A stretch of DNA of 64,000 nt from Candidatus Symbiopectobacterium endolongispinus (GTDB taxonomy: Bacteria > Pseudomonadota > Gammaproteobacteria > Enterobacterales > Enterobacteriaceae). The position numbers and the translations under genes were made by a program. Positions 29,630 through 40,008 of the stretch are shown here, piece by piece. Below the pieces are notes generated by a model, which made no database searches, had not been told where the DNA came from, and saw only the letters and a list, made by a program, of their open reading frames with translations. The first letter of the stretch is position 1, and each line of letters begins with the position of its first letter. The DNA is taken from the NCBI RefSeq assembly GCF_018777385.1, contig NZ_JAFJYB010000003.1, forward strand, positions 62,001-126,000, read 5' to 3'.

Positions 29630-30770
29630 ATGTATCACACGACACTGGGGCACCAGCGTTACACCTTTGATTCTCTGCGTACGCTATTGGCCAAAGCGTC
29701 ACCGGCACGTTCCGGTGACTATTTGGCGGGCGTGGCGGCCCTGAGCGCTGAAGAGCGTATGGCGGCGCGTATGGCGCTGGCCGCAGACCTTTTTGCAGGA
29801 CCTCTTGATTCCCTATGAGCAGGATGAGGTTACGCGACTGATTGTTGATAGCCACGATAAGCAGACGTTTGAACCCATTTCACATTTGACCGTGGGGGAT
29901 TTTCGCAACTGGCTATTGAGCGACACCACCAGTAGTGAACTGTTGACGCGCGTTGCACCGGGTATCAAGCCGGAAATGGCGGCAGCGGTGAGTAAGCTGA
30001 TGCGCAATCAGGATTTGATCCTGACGGCAAAAAAATGTCGTGTCGTCACGCGCTTTCGTAACACGATTGGTTTGCCGGGGCATCTCAGCGTGCGCTTGCA
30101 GCCGAACCACCCTACCGATGATTTGAAAGGCATTGCCGCCAGCATGCTTGATGGCTTGCTGTATGGCAGTGGCGATGCGGTGATTGGTATTAACCCAGCC
30201 AGTGACAGCCTGCCGCTGCTGGAACAGCTGAATTACATGCTTGATGATGTCATTCACCGCTTTGAGATCCCTACGCAGTCCTGCGTGCTGACGCATGTCA
30301 CCAACACGTTGAAACTGATTGAGCGTGGGGCACCGGTGGGTTTGGTGTTTCAGTCGATCGCCGGTACCGAAGCCACCAATGCCAGCTTTGGCTTCAATCT
30401 GGCGACACTGGAAGAAGCACATCAGGCGGCATTGAGTTTACAGCGTGGCACGTTGGGCTGTGACGTGTGCTACACCAACCACGCTGAAGCGGATCAGGAC
30501 GATATGGATACGTTGCTGACGCTGTTGGCCTCCGCCGGATTAACATACCTGATGGGCATTCCGGGCGCGGATGACATCATGCTTAACTATCAGAGCACCT
30601 CGTTTCATGATGCGCTGTATGTGCGTGAACTACTGGGATTGAAGCACGCGCCGGAGTTTGGTGAATGGCTGGCACGTATGAAGATTCTCGATACCCAGGG
30701 GCGACTGTGTGATGCCCGCCGTCAGCATCCGTTGCTGCAACATCAGCCTTATCTGGAGGGGAGCGTATGA
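29630..30770 (+). pseudogene. eutB: Ethanolamine ammonia-lyase large subunit, frameshift and large internal deletion
   Basis: EutB with EutC converts ethanolamine to acetaldehyde and ammonia using adenosylcobalamin. GAGGAGGGGT precedes the ATG. A shift at the T run 29790-29794 separates the first 50 residues (RSGDYLAGVAALSAEERMAA) from LLIPYEQDEVTRLIVDSHD. Later, SLQRGTLG is joined directly to CDVCYTNHAEADQDD near 30455-30460. In EutB about 75 residues normally lie between, including the FETGQGSALS and ARHYDPF...FIGPEYLY segments that line the active site. The deletion keeps the frame but must abolish catalysis. The end overlaps eutC by 4 bases. Confidence 0.9.
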
Positions 30771-31564
30771 AGGACCTCGTTCACGCCAACCCGTGGGAAA
30801 TGCTGCGAGAATACACGGCAGCGCGCATTGCCTTGGGGCGCACCGGCGCAAGCCTGCCCACCGAAGAATTGCTGAAATTCGGCCTGGCACATGCGCAGGC
30901 GCGGGATGCGGTGCATCAGGCGTTTGACAGTGAACCCCTTGTAGAGGCGTTGGCGGCGCAAGGGCTGAAAACCTTTATCGTGCACAGCGCTGCAACGTCG
31001 CGCGAGCAGTATCTTTGTCGACCTGATTTGGGACGGCGTTTGTCGGAGACCAGCCGTGAGGCGTTGATGGCGCTGCGTCAACCGCCAGCCGATTTGCTGA
31101 TCGTAGTGGCTGATGGTCTCTCGTCCAAGGCGGTGCATCGTCAGGCGGTGCCGCTCATTACTCAGGCGCGTCCTTATCTGGATCAACTCGGTTTGTCGCC
31201 GGCACCGGTGGTTCTGGCGCATCAGTCGCGTGTGGCGCTGGGCGATGACATTGGCGAGTGTCTGCAGGCCAAAGCGGTGGCGATCCTGATCGGCGAGCGC
31301 CCAGGTTTGTCATCACCGGACAGTCTGAGTATTTATTTAACCTGGGGGCCTCATACGCGCCGTTTGGAATCGGAGCGTAATTGCATTTCCAATATTCGTC
31401 CGGAAGGGCTGGATTATCCGCAGGTCGCGTTTAAATGGGCCTGGCTGCTGGAGCAAGCGTTTCAACGCCGGCTGTCGGGGGTTGCGCTGAAATATGAGAG
31501 CGATAACCCGGCGATGCACGGCAAGATTCACCCACCTACCGTAGGGCATTTGACAACACCATGA
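30767..31564 (+). CDS. eutC: Ethanolamine ammonia-lyase small subunit
   Basis: EutC completes the cobalamin-dependent ethanolamine ammonia-lyase. Visible segments are REYTAARIALGRTGASLPT, VHSAATSREQYLCRPDLGRR, LLIVVADGLSSKA, RPGLSSPDSLSIYLTWGP and NCISNIRPEGLDYPQVAFK. 265 residues, within the family range though shorter than the 295 of E. coli, which has a longer N-terminus. It starts by ATGA overlap with eutB. The frame is intact, yet without EutB and the permease it has no obvious use. No microcompartment genes are nearby, so this was the simple eat-eutBC type of pathway. Confidence 0.9.
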   Translation: MKDLVHANPWEMLREYTAARIALGRTGASLPTEELLKFGLAHAQARDAVHQAFDSEPLVEALAAQGLKTFIVHSAATSREQYLCRPDLGRRLSETSREALMALRQPPADLLIVVADGLSSKAVHRQAVPLITQARPYLDQLGLSPAPVVLAHQSRVALGDDIGECLQAKAVAILIGERPGLSSPDSLSIYLTWGPHTRRLESERNCISNIRPEGLDYPQVAFKWAWLLEQAFQRRLSGVALKYESDNPAMHGKIHPPTVGHLTTP

Positions 31565-31870
31565 TGGTGACTCGCCTTCCACTGCGCGCTGCATCGTGCA
31601 AAAGGGGCGAGATTGTTCAATTTGCTTTTATCCGCGTGTCCCTGACACGGATTCTGCAACTCAGGATCGTACTGAACAGGGAGTGTTCAGTACGTTTTTT
31701 TATACGGTGCTTACCGTTGGTTTAGCGGTGGTCTTTATCATATATCCCTCCGATCTCGGATGTGTGTAATCGTGCGACACCCACCTGCCAAATGAAAAAA
31801 AGGACAAGAGTTGAATACGGTAATTTTGTTACACTTTGCCGTATTGCGACGTATTTTTTCGGGGATCACG
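31565..31870. other. Spacer between eutC and yfcE
   Basis: It holds a strong terminator at 31668-31700 (annotated separately) and then presumably the yfcE promoter. No gene or repeat is visible otherwise. Confidence 0.4.
31668..31700 (+). terminator. Rho-independent terminator after eutC
   Basis: CGTACTGAACA and TGTTCAGTACG form a perfect 11-bp stem with loop GGGAG, followed by six Ts. It ends the eat-eutB-eutC operon. Confidence 0.92.
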
Positions 31871-32422
31871 ATGAAGTTGATGTTTGCCTCAGATATTCAC
31901 GGCTCGCTAACGGCGACGGAGCTGGTACTCGATATTTTTACCCGCAGCGGCGCCGAGTGGCTGATTCTTTTGGGGGATTTCCTCAATCACGGCCCGCGCA
32001 ATCCACTGCCGGAGGCTTATCAGCCTGCCGATGTGGCGAGCCGATTGAATGCGTTTGCCCGTCAAATTGTGGCGGTACGCGGTAACTGTGATAGCGAAGT
32101 GGATCAGATGCTGCTCGACTTTCCGATCACGGCACCGTGGCAGCAGGTGCTGTTGCCGCAGCAGCGTCTTTTCCTGACGCACGGTCATCTCTACCATCCT
32201 CAGCATCTTCAGTCGTTGCAGGCAGGCGATGTGCTGGTGTATGGGCACACCCACCTTCCCGTGGCTGAGCGTCAGTGGGAGATCTAATGCTTTAATCCGG
32301 GCTCTGTCAGCTTGCCAAATGGGGGCAATGTGCCCAGCTATGGTATGTTGTCGCAAGGGGAGCTCCAAGTTTTACCGTTAATGGGTGGCGAGCCTATTGC
32401 ACAGGTGACTATTAGTCACTAA
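31871..32422 (+). pseudogene. yfcE: YfcE phosphodiesterase with premature TAA
   Basis: YfcE is a manganese-dependent phosphodiesterase of the calcineurin-like fold. The metal-ligand motifs are all present: FASDIHGS, LGDFLNHGPRN, VRGNCDSE, LTHGHLY and YGHTHLPVA. TAA at 32285-32287 follows RQWEI, yet the same frame continues CFNPGSVSLPNGGN and on to IAQVTISH, as in the full-length protein (E. coli reads IFHFNPGSVS). The stopped product has 138 of about 183 residues and lacks the C-terminal strands. Activity is doubtful but not excluded. I chose ATG 31871 (MKLMFASDIHG), the family start. Confidence 0.85.
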
Positions 32423-32507
32423 GTTATCAACGATCTTGCACGACTAACGCTTAGTACGTTTAAAACAGACGCGCGTCGCAACGCGCCAATACTGAAGGAT
32501 TCAGAGG

Positions 32508-33101
32508 ATGGTGGAGCAAAGTCAAGCGGCAGGGACCGAGTGGGTGGATATTGTTGACGAGAACAATGACGTTATCGCCCAGGCCAGCCGCCAACAAATG
32601 CGCGCTCAACGTTTACGTCACCGCGCCACCTATATCGTTGTTCATGACGGCATGGGAAAAATACTGGTTCAACGCCGTACCGAAACAAAAGATTTCTACC
32701 CTGGTTGGTTGGATGCGACAGCCGGGGGAGTAGTGCAAACCGGCGAGCACATGCTCGAGTCGGCCCGTCGTGAAGCGGAAGAGGAACTGGGCATTGCCGG
32801 TGTGCCTTTCGCCGATCATGGCCTGTTCTATTTTGACGGTGACAATTGTCGTGTCTGGGGGGCGTTATTTAGTTGCGTTACCCACGGCCCGTTTGCCTTG
32901 CAGGAAGAGGAAGTGGCTGAGGTGTGCTGGATGACACCGCAGGAGGTCACGGCACGCTGCGATGAGTTTACGCCGGATTCGCTCAAAGCCCTGTCGCTGT
33001 GGATGAGCCGTTACAACGAGCAAAGCTACGGCAAACCCATTACGCGTGACCCAGTGAAAACCGATGATGGGGTTGCCGCATCGGACGACGCTGAAGAGTA
33101 A
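32508..33101 (+). CDS. yfcD: Nudix hydrolase YfcD
   Basis: A Nudix-family protein of the IPP isomerase-like subgroup; its substrate is not established. The Nudix box is centred on [12 protein letters not shown] within a GX5EX7REUXEEXGU pattern near residues 73-95. Other segments are [20 protein letters not shown] and [20 protein letters not shown]. 197 residues against 180 in E. coli, with a longer C-terminal tail. GATTCAGAGG precedes the ATG. Intact. Confidence 0.92.
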   Translation: MVEQSQAAGTEWVDIVDENNDVIAQASRQQMRAQRLRHRATYIVVHDGMGKILVQRRTETKDFYPGWLDATAGGVVQTGEHMLESARREAEEELGIAGVPFADHGLFYFDGDNCRVWGALFSCVTHGPFALQEEEVAEVCWMTPQEVTARCDEFTPDSLKALSLWMSRYNEQSYGKPITRDPVKTDDGVAASDDAEE

Positions 33102-33153
33102 TTGGATTAGGCTGTGCTGCGGGCTACCAGTGGTGGCCCGCAGCCACAGACCA

Positions 33154-33969
33154 TTATGCGGTAACGACAGCCTGTCGCGAGCCGGGACACACCAGTTGAC
33201 GGCTCTTGATGTGGTACATCTCCAGATCCTCACGTAGGAAGAATGCCATCTCCCACGGATTTTTGTGAATGAACGCCCCGCGTACCTGTTCGAACAGCGG
33301 ATTGTGTGGCGGGATCAGATAGGCATCGCCCTCAATCAAGGTGTAGTTCCACTCAATAGCGCGTTCAAAGGTGTAGTGTGAGCGCTCATCCATCGCAAAG
33401 AAACAGTGTGGGTTGTGTTTGAGTTGCCGGGATTTGAACGTCTCAGGGAAGGTGATAAGAAACACATCATTGTCCACCGAAGAGAGAAACGCCAGAACCG
33501 TGGTATGGGGTGCCATGGTGACCAGCACGCCTACCTTGTTTGTGAAATCATGGTGTTCCGTCTCTGGCAACGCATTCAGTGGCGTAAACGCCACCGCGCG
33601 TTCTTCCCGTGTATCCTGAGGATAGCGATAGTCTGGTGCGCGGATATCTAGTACGCAGCTAAGCCCATACATCACCTGACACTCACGCGGCTCCAGCAGC
33701 ACCCAATCTTCATCCACCTCCGCCACGCGCCCTTTGTAAGAGGCGCGATAAACGGAAATATTGGCATCAAATTGATCCACCCCGGTGCGATTATCAAGAT
33801 GCAGCGTGGCGAAATCACCGACGGCCAGCGCGTGGCCTTTAGGGAAGAAAACCCGCAGTGCATTGTTAGTGCGCGGGTAGACGCCGCAAATGTGCATCAC
33901 CACCTTTCCCTGCTGGTAGCAGGCTAAAACCCCCAGCGTCTGCTTGCCGAGATAGTGAACCAGATTCAT
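33154..33969 (-). CDS. Conserved protein, C-terminal half like FMN-binding split barrel
   Basis: I do not recognise a named gene. The 271-residue product has no signal peptide or membrane segment. The C-terminal half (from about residue 140) contains VGVLVTMAPHTTVLAFLSSV, VFLITFPETFKSRQLKHNP and HCFFAMDERSHYTFERAIEW, a pattern like pyridoxamine-phosphate-oxidase-type FMN-binding split barrels. The N-terminal half (VVMHICGVYPRTNNALRVFF, DFATLHLDNRTGVDQFD) resembles nothing I can name. It is convergent with yfcD. The frame is clean, with ordinary codon use, so it is probably functional. Confidence 0.6.
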   Translation of the reverse strand: MNLVHYLGKQTLGVLACYQQGKVVMHICGVYPRTNNALRVFFPKGHALAVGDFATLHLDNRTGVDQFDANISVYRASYKGRVAEVDEDWVLLEPRECQVMYGLSCVLDIRAPDYRYPQDTREERAVAFTPLNALPETEHHDFTNKVGVLVTMAPHTTVLAFLSSVDNDVFLITFPETFKSRQLKHNPHCFFAMDERSHYTFERAIEWNYTLIEGDAYLIPPHNPLFEQVRGAFIHKNPWEMAFFLREDLEMYHIKSRQLVCPGSRQAVVTA

Positions 33970-34138
33970 GCTGTGCGTTCCTTACGAAGTGAATAGCGAA
34001 GTGCTAATATGTTGTTTTTCTGTTTGTTTCGAGATTATTTGTCTGCGTGTACGCTGTCAATAGACCTTGCCATGAAAACAGACAGGCCGATAATCATCGG
34101 GTTACACTAGATATATCGGTCAAATAAAAGGAAATATT

Positions 34139-34768
34139 ATGCTGGTTATCTGGGGAAGGAAAACCTCATCCAATGTGCAAGCGTTGATGTGGTGCGTCGG
34201 TGAGCTTGGCTTGCAGTTTGTCAAACATGATGTAGGACACCGATACGGAGGAACCGATACAGCGGCGCTCAACCCTAACCGCACCGTTCCCGTGCTTCAG
34301 GATGGGGATAATCCACCGCTGTGGGAAACGGGCGCTATCCTGCGATATTTAGCGAACCGCTACGCAACGGTCGGTTTCTGGCCCGAGGATTTATTAGCAA
34401 GAACGGAAGTGGAACGCTGGGCTGAATGGGCAAAATTGAATATTGCGCTTGGATTTACTGCCCCTGTGTTTTGGCGTGTGGTGCGTACACCAGAGGCTGA
34501 GCGTGACCTTCGTGCGATCGATACTGCTGTTAACGCTTTTGAGCAAAAGCTCGACATCGCCGAGCAGCAGCTTGCCAGACACCCATTTTTAGCCGGGGAT
34601 GCATTTTCACTGGCTGATATTCAGTTTGGCCATGTGCTGTATCGTTACTACGATATTGGGATCAATCGTAAGCCTTTACCGCATCTACGCGCTTACTATG
34701 CAAAAATAATGCAACGCCCAGCCTTTCAAGAACATGTGATGGTGTCCTACGACGAATTGCGTGCGTGA
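34139..34768 (+). CDS. Glutathione S-transferase family protein
   Basis: Thioredoxin-like N-terminal domain with WGRKTSSNVQALMWCVGEL, where the SSN serine is the likely thiolate-stabilising residue, the cis-proline segment NPNRTVPVLQDGD, and the glutathione-contacting LWETGAILRYLANRY. The helical C-terminal domain carries FLAGDAFSLADIQFGHVLYR with the conserved N-capping aspartate. 209 residues, typical GST size. E. coli has yfcF and yfcG (GSTs) near here, but this sequence is not obviously either one. Substrate unknown. Intact. Confidence 0.82.
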   Translation: MLVIWGRKTSSNVQALMWCVGELGLQFVKHDVGHRYGGTDTAALNPNRTVPVLQDGDNPPLWETGAILRYLANRYATVGFWPEDLLARTEVERWAEWAKLNIALGFTAPVFWRVVRTPEAERDLRAIDTAVNAFEQKLDIAEQQLARHPFLAGDAFSLADIQFGHVLYRYYDIGINRKPLPHLRAYYAKIMQRPAFQEHVMVSYDELRA

Positions 34769-34781
34769 GCGGAATTGACGT

Positions 34782-34817
34782 AAAAAAAATCCCCCCGCAA
34801 CCTGCGTTGTGAGGGGA
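34782..34817 (-). terminator. Terminator after pta
   Basis: On the minus strand, CCCCTCACAAC...GTTGCGGGGGG forms an imperfect stem around GCAG and is followed by a run of eight Ts. A second perfect hairpin (ACTGAAGTGG/CCACTTCAGT, 34823-34849) lies between it and the pta stop. Confidence 0.7.
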
Positions 34818-34862
34818 TGGGGACTGAAGTGGTAGTACGCCACTTCAGTGGGTTACCCGAGA

Positions 34863-37001
34863 TTATTGCTGGGTAGCCTGAATAGCAGTCAGTGCAACGG
34901 TATAAACGATATCGTCTACCAGCGCGCCACGGGACAGATCGTTCACCGGTTTGCACATGCCTTGCAGCATCGGCCCGATGGAGATCAGGTCAGCAGAACG
35001 TTGTACCGCTTTGTACGTGGTGTTACCGGTGTTCAGATCCGGGAAGATGAACACGGTAGCTTGACCCGCAACCGGAGAATTCGGCGCTTTGGATTTCGCT
35101 ACGTCGGCCATTACTGCGGCGTCGTATTGCAGCGGACCGTCGATCACCAGATCCGGGCGTTTTTCCTGTGCTAGACGGGTTGCTTCACGCACTTTTTCCA
35201 CGTAGCTGCCCGCACCAGAGTTACCGGTGGAGTAGGAGATCATGGCAACGCGCGGATCGATACCAAATGCTGCGGCGGAATCGGCGGACTGAATCGCAAT
35301 TTCGGCCAGTTGCTCTGCGGTCGGATCCGGGTTGATGGCGCAGTCACCGTAGACAAACACTTGTTCCGGCAGCAGCATAAAGAACACGGAAGAAACCAGT
35401 GAACTGCCCGGAGAGGTTTTGATCAACTGCAACGGCGGACGGATGGTGTTAGCGGTAGTGTGAACGGCACCGGAAACCAGACCGTCAACTTCGCCTTGTT
35501 CCAACATCAGGGTGCCCAGCACCACGTTGTCTTCCAGTTGCTCACGCGCAACCACTTCGGTCATGCCTTTGCTCTTACGCAGCTCAACCAGACGTGGAAC
35601 ATAGCGTTCGCGAACGGCATCCGGATCGACGATTTCGATGCCTTTGCCCAGTTCAACACCCTGTGCAGCAGCAACGCGTTGGATCTCTTCCGGGTTACCC
35701 AGCAGTACGCAATGCGCAATACCACGTTCGGCACAGATAGAGGCGGCCTTCACGGTACGCGGTTCGTCGCCTTCCGGCAGCACAACGCGTTTGCCTGCCT
35801 GGCGTGCCAGTTCGGTCAACTGATAGCGGAATGCCGGTGGAGACAGACGGCGAGAACGCTCGGATGCGGCGCTCAGGGATTCGATCCACTGGCTATCGAT
35901 GTGGCGAGCCACGTAGTCTTGGACTTTCTCAACGCGTTCGCTGTCGTCAGCCGGAACTTCCAGGCTGAAGCTTTGCAGGCTGAGTGAGGTCTGCCAGGTG
36001 TTGGTGTTCAACATAAATACTGGCAGGCCAGTCTGGAAGGCGCGTTCGCACAGTTTGGCGATGCTGGCATCGATTTCATAACCGCCGGTCAGCAGCACGG
36101 CACCGATTTCAAAGCCGTTCATGGCAGCCAGACAAGCGGAGACCAATACGTCAGGACGATCCGCAGAGGTTACCAGCAGGGAGCCAGGACGGAAATGTTC
36201 CAACATGTGCGGAATGCTGCTCGCGCAGAAGGTCACGGTTTTCACACGACGGGTCTGAATTTCGCCTTCGTTGATGATGCGGGCATTCAGGTGTTTTGCC
36301 ATGTCGATCGCGCGAGTAGCGATCAGATCGAAGCTCCACGGCACGCAGCCCAATACCGGCAGCGGGCTGTTGGCAAACAGTTGTTTCGGATCGACGTTCG
36401 GCACGTCTGCTTTGCTGGAATCGTCGAAGATTTCAGACAAATCAGGACGGGTACGACCTTGCTCATCCACCGGAGCGTTCAGCTTGTTGATGATAACGCC
36501 GGTGATGTTTTTGTTCTTGCTGCCGCCAAAGCTGCTGCGAGCCAGTTCGATGCGCTCTTTCAACTGGTCCGGAGAGTCGTTGCCCAGTGCGATAACGAAC
36601 ACGATTTCGGCGTTCAGGGTTTTAGCGATTTCATAGTTCAGCGCGTTGGCAAACTGATGTTTGCGCGTCGGCACCAGACCTTCTACCAACACCACTTCTG
36701 CATCTTTGGTATTTTCGTGGTAGTTGGCGATGATTTCTTCCATCAGCACGTCTTGCTGGTTGGAACTGAGTAGCTCTTCAACGTGGCTCATTTTCAACGG
36801 TTCAGCCGCAGTGATGGCTGAGTTGGCGCGGATTATGGTGGTGGTCTGGTCCAGCGTATTGTCGCCAGAACGCGGCTGCGCGATCGGTTTGAACACGCTC
36901 ATGCGCACGCCTTTTTGTTCCATGGAACGAATGACACCCAGGCTGACGCTTGTCAGACCAACGCTGGTGCCAGTGGGGATCAACATGATTGTACGGGACA
37001 C
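34863..37001 (-). CDS. pta: Phosphate acetyltransferase
   Basis: Pta interconverts acetyl-CoA and acetyl phosphate, the first step of acetate excretion. The long enteric form is present: an N-terminal P-loop-like regulatory domain ([20 protein letters not shown]), a middle DRTGG domain ([20 protein letters not shown]) and the C-terminal catalytic domain ([59 protein letters not shown]). 712 residues against 714 in E. coli. It follows ackA on the same strand after 93 bases. Intact. Confidence 0.97.
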   Translation of the reverse strand: MSRTIMLIPTGTSVGLTSVSLGVIRSMEQKGVRMSVFKPIAQPRSGDNTLDQTTTIIRANSAITAAEPLKMSHVEELLSSNQQDVLMEEIIANYHENTKDAEVVLVEGLVPTRKHQFANALNYEIAKTLNAEIVFVIALGNDSPDQLKERIELARSSFGGSKNKNITGVIINKLNAPVDEQGRTRPDLSEIFDDSSKADVPNVDPKQLFANSPLPVLGCVPWSFDLIATRAIDMAKHLNARIINEGEIQTRRVKTVTFCASSIPHMLEHFRPGSLLVTSADRPDVLVSACLAAMNGFEIGAVLLTGGYEIDASIAKLCERAFQTGLPVFMLNTNTWQTSLSLQSFSLEVPADDSERVEKVQDYVARHIDSQWIESLSAASERSRRLSPPAFRYQLTELARQAGKRVVLPEGDEPRTVKAASICAERGIAHCVLLGNPEEIQRVAAAQGVELGKGIEIVDPDAVRERYVPRLVELRKSKGMTEVVAREQLEDNVVLGTLMLEQGEVDGLVSGAVHTTANTIRPPLQLIKTSPGSSLVSSVFFMLLPEQVFVYGDCAINPDPTAEQLAEIAIQSADSAAAFGIDPRVAMISYSTGNSGAGSYVEKVREATRLAQEKRPDLVIDGPLQYDAAVMADVAKSKAPNSPVAGQATVFIFPDLNTGNTTYKAVQRSADLISIGPMLQGMCKPVNDLSRGALVDDIVYTVALTAIQATQQ

Positions 37002-37094
37002 GGCTAAACCTCTTTACGGTTGCTCGCTGAGTCAAAAACAGCTTGGTCAGAAACGACACCGTCAGCCTTGGCTGACGGTGTGGGATTACTTGTC

Positions 37095-38297
37095 TTACGC
37101 GGTGAGACGCAGGGCGTCTTGCGCGATAACCAACTCTTCGTTGGTCGGGATTACCAGCGCAGGGCGGCAGCCCTCTTTGCTGATGTTGCCGCCGTTGCCG
37201 AAGCGAGCAGCCAGGTTGCGTTCGTGGTCGACTTCAAAGCCCAGCAGGCCCAGTTTGTTCAGCGTCAGTTCACGTACCATGGCAGCGTTTTCACCGATAC
37301 CACCGGTGAAGATAACGGCGTCCAGACGGCCTTCCATCAGCGCACTGTAGGCACCGATGTATTTAGCCAGACGGTGGCAATACACGTCCATGGCACGTTT
37401 GGCATCCGCCTTGGTGGTGTAGTTGTCTTCAACATAGCGACAGTCGCTGGTGACTTCAGTCAGGCCCAGCAGGCCAGATTCTTTGGTCAGCAGCTTGTTG
37501 ATAGCCTCAACGCTCATGCCCAGGGAATCGTGCAGGTGGAAGATGATTGCCGGGTCGATGTCACCGCTACGGGTACCCATGACCAAACCTTCCTGCGGGG
37601 TCAGACCCATGGAGGTATCGACACACTTACCGTTACGCACTGCGGTTACGGAACCGCCGTTGCCCAGGTGGCAAGTGATCAGGTTAACTTCGTCAACCGG
37701 CTTGTTCAGAGCTTCTGCGGCCTGTTGAGTCACAAAGAAGTGGCTGGTGCCGTGTGCGCCATAGCGGCGAACGTGATGCTCGGAGTACAGTTTGTACGGC
37801 AGGGCATACAGGTAGGATTCTTCCGGCATGGTCTGGTGGAATGCGGTGTCGAATACGGCAACGTTTTTGTCTGCCAGCGCCGGGAAGGATTTCAGCGCTT
37901 CGTCGATGCCAATCAGGTGAGCCGGGTTGTGCAACGGTGCGAAAGGCACGGAATCTTTTATGCCTTGCGGTACGCCGTCGTTGATCACGGCAGACTGGGT
38001 GAATTTCTCGCCGCCGTGTACGATACGGTGACCGATAGCAACCAGTTGCGCGGAGAGTTCCGGTTTCTGTGCCAGAATGGTGTTAACGATGAAGTTCAAC
38101 GCTTCGCTATGTGCAGCGCCTGCGCCCAGCGCAGTTTCCTGCTTGGCACCATCCATTTTCCACTTGAGACGGGCTTCAGGAAGGTGGAAACACTCGGCCA
38201 GACCTGACAGGTACTCTTCCCCGTTAACAGCATCGATGATCGCGAACTTCAGGGATGAACTACCGCAGTTAAGAACCAGTACTAACTTACTCGACAT
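37095..38297 (-). CDS. ackA: Acetate kinase
   Basis: AckA makes ATP and acetate from acetyl phosphate. Start [20 protein letters not shown] carries the phosphate-binding motif. Further landmarks are [40 protein letters not shown]-like [11 protein letters not shown], and [14 protein letters not shown]. 400 residues, as in E. coli. First gene of ackA-pta. Intact. Confidence 0.97.
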   Translation of the reverse strand: MSSKLVLVLNCGSSSLKFAIIDAVNGEEYLSGLAECFHLPEARLKWKMDGAKQETALGAGAAHSEALNFIVNTILAQKPELSAQLVAIGHRIVHGGEKFTQSAVINDGVPQGIKDSVPFAPLHNPAHLIGIDEALKSFPALADKNVAVFDTAFHQTMPEESYLYALPYKLYSEHHVRRYGAHGTSHFFVTQQAAEALNKPVDEVNLITCHLGNGGSVTAVRNGKCVDTSMGLTPQEGLVMGTRSGDIDPAIIFHLHDSLGMSVEAINKLLTKESGLLGLTEVTSDCRYVEDNYTTKADAKRAMDVYCHRLAKYIGAYSALMEGRLDAVIFTGGIGENAAMVRELTLNKLGLLGFEVDHERNLAARFGNGGNISKEGCRPALVIPTNEELVIAQDALRLTA

Positions 38298-38860
38298 GGA
38301 AGTACCTACTTGTTATACATGGTGAACAAATGTCAAACAGCGCGTAGCGTAGCCTAAACAGCCGCTGACATTTATGACTAACGTCATGGCACGGTGTGAT
38401 TTCCCTGACATGACCATGAAAAAGCGCCGATATGGCCTATCCGCATAGCATACTGGATGCACGGCGTGCGAAGATGACATATCGGCCCTGAAAAGCATGT
38501 GGCGAAAAATAAGGCGATAAATGTCGCGCCCGCACCAATGGTCCCCTGTTTTTTGCCTATGCTTTAGTTAATACAGTTGAAAACGGCATTCATCATCAAG
38601 CACGATGGTGAAAGGATCGTTATTCTGGCATGCAGCATGACCACGTTGGTTTAGTGACATGACTACTTTAGTATAGATGGCGACAGTATAGATGGCGACC
38701 TACGCCGAGGTAGGATACCGATAGCGTCAGGCAAACACAAAATATATTTTAAGTTTATCAAATAGAGTTGCTGGCTTGTTTTAGGATTTTATTTTTTATC
38801 TGTTATTTTGATGGTGCAATTGAAAATGGTAATAACTGAAACGGTAACAAAGGAGTCGCC
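38298..38860. other. Divergent spacer between ackA and yfbV
   Basis: No gene is visible in these 563 bases. GCCGATATG (38426-38434) and CATATCGGC (38478-38486) are perfect 9-bp inverted repeats 43 bases apart, upstream of ackA. A 15-base tandem duplication lies at 38670-38699. The last 100 bases before yfbV are AT-rich, as expected of a promoter, and AAAGGAG stands 8 bases before its ATG. Confidence 0.4.
38670..38699. repeat. 15-bp tandem duplication
   Basis: AGTATAGATGGCGAC occurs twice in direct succession. It looks like a recent slippage duplication in non-coding sequence; no function is suggested. Confidence 0.8.
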
Positions 38861-39316
38861 ATGAAATCTAAACCAACTGATAAACGCGGGGGATGGCGTG
38901 TACTCCATTACGGGCAGCATTATATGAAAACCTGGCCGCTGGATAAACGTCTGGCGCCTGTTTTCCCTGAAAACCGTGTGGTGCGTGCTACGCAGTTCGG
39001 TATTCGCTTTATGCCGCCGCTGGCCGTGTTCACCTTAACCTGGCAGATTGCGCTGGGGGGCCAACTGGGGCCAGCAGTTGCGACCGCACTGTTTGCTTGT
39101 AGTCTGCCGTTACAGGGGCTGTGGTGGCTAGGCCGCCGCTCGGTATCGCCGTTACCACCAACGCTTTCCGAATGGTTTCACGATCTTCGCCTTAAACTGC
39201 AAGAGGCTGGGATGGCGCTGGCACCGATTGAAGGTAAACCCACTTACCAGATGCTGGCCGACGTACTGAAACGTGCCTTTAAACAGCTGGACAAAACCTT
39301 TTTAGACGATCTGTGA
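38861..39316 (+). CDS. yfbV: UPF0208 inner-membrane protein YfbV
   Basis: YfbV is a small inner-membrane protein implicated in limiting insulation of the Ter macrodomain in E. coli. The sequence shows [20 protein letters not shown], a hydrophobic pair ([18 protein letters not shown] and a following helix), [19 protein letters not shown] and [13 protein letters not shown]. 151 residues, as in the family. Intact, with AAAGGAG upstream. Confidence 0.92.
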   Translation: MKSKPTDKRGGWRVLHYGQHYMKTWPLDKRLAPVFPENRVVRATQFGIRFMPPLAVFTLTWQIALGGQLGPAVATALFACSLPLQGLWWLGRRSVSPLPPTLSEWFHDLRLKLQEAGMALAPIEGKPTYQMLADVLKRAFKQLDKTFLDDL

Positions 39317-39485
39317 CCGTTTTCACCCTTTGCGTGTGAATAGCATTATTTTGTCCTTCCCCTCTGTTTTAAATCAAAAAACCGGAGGCTAGCGCTATCT
39401 CCCCACTTTTTAGTATGCGATTCTGGTATCAGGTTAAACGAGTCAGCGGCGTCAGGCCGGTACTATAGAGGTTCAGGAGAGCACG

Positions 39486-39980
39486 ATGGAAATGACGAAT
39501 GCCCAGAGATTGATCCTTTCGAATCAATACAAAATGATGACGATGATGGATCCGGACAATGCAGAACGCTATCGTCGGCTGCAAACCATCGTCGAGCGCG
39601 GCTATGGGCTGCAAATGCGTGAGTTGGATCGGGAATTTGGCAAACTCAGTGAAGACGTGTGCCGCACCATCATTAATATCATGGAAATGCACCACGCCTT
39701 GCAGGTTTCCTGGGATAACCTGAAAGACCGCAAGGATCTGGATCAGCGTCGCTTGGCCTTTTTGGGCTTTGATGCCGCTACCGAAGCGCGCTATCTCGGC
39801 TTTGTTCGTTTCATGGTGCATGTGGAAGGGCGTTACCCGCATTTCGATTCCGGTACTCACGGCTTCAACGCACAGACTAAAATGTGGGAAAAATACAACC
39901 GCATGCTGGCAGTGTGGGTGTCCTGTCCGCGTCAGTATCATTTAAGCGCCGTAGAGATTGCGCAAATCATCAATGCCTGA
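39486..39980 (+). CDS. yfbU: YfbU family protein
   Basis: YfbU is a conserved enteric protein of about 164 residues; overexpression in E. coli has been linked to cell death, but its role is unresolved. Landmarks are [40 protein letters not shown] and [26 protein letters not shown] precedes the ATG. The gene order yfbV-yfbU-yfbT matches E. coli. Intact. Confidence 0.93.
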   Translation: MEMTNAQRLILSNQYKMMTMMDPDNAERYRRLQTIVERGYGLQMRELDREFGKLSEDVCRTIINIMEMHHALQVSWDNLKDRKDLDQRRLAFLGFDAATEARYLGFVRFMVHVEGRYPHFDSGTHGFNAQTKMWEKYNRMLAVWVSCPRQYHLSAVEIAQIINA

Positions 39981-40008
39981 ACCGGTGAAATAAAACAAAG
40001 AGGTGGTT

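Noticed and set aside
37020-38207. A 395-codon open frame on the plus strand opposite ackA
   Set aside because: It is the antisense shadow of an intact, highly conserved gene and its product resembles nothing; codon bias of ackA creates such long mirror frames. The same applies to long antisense frames opposite purF (21420-22193), the usher (4119-4694) and tig (61150-61878).
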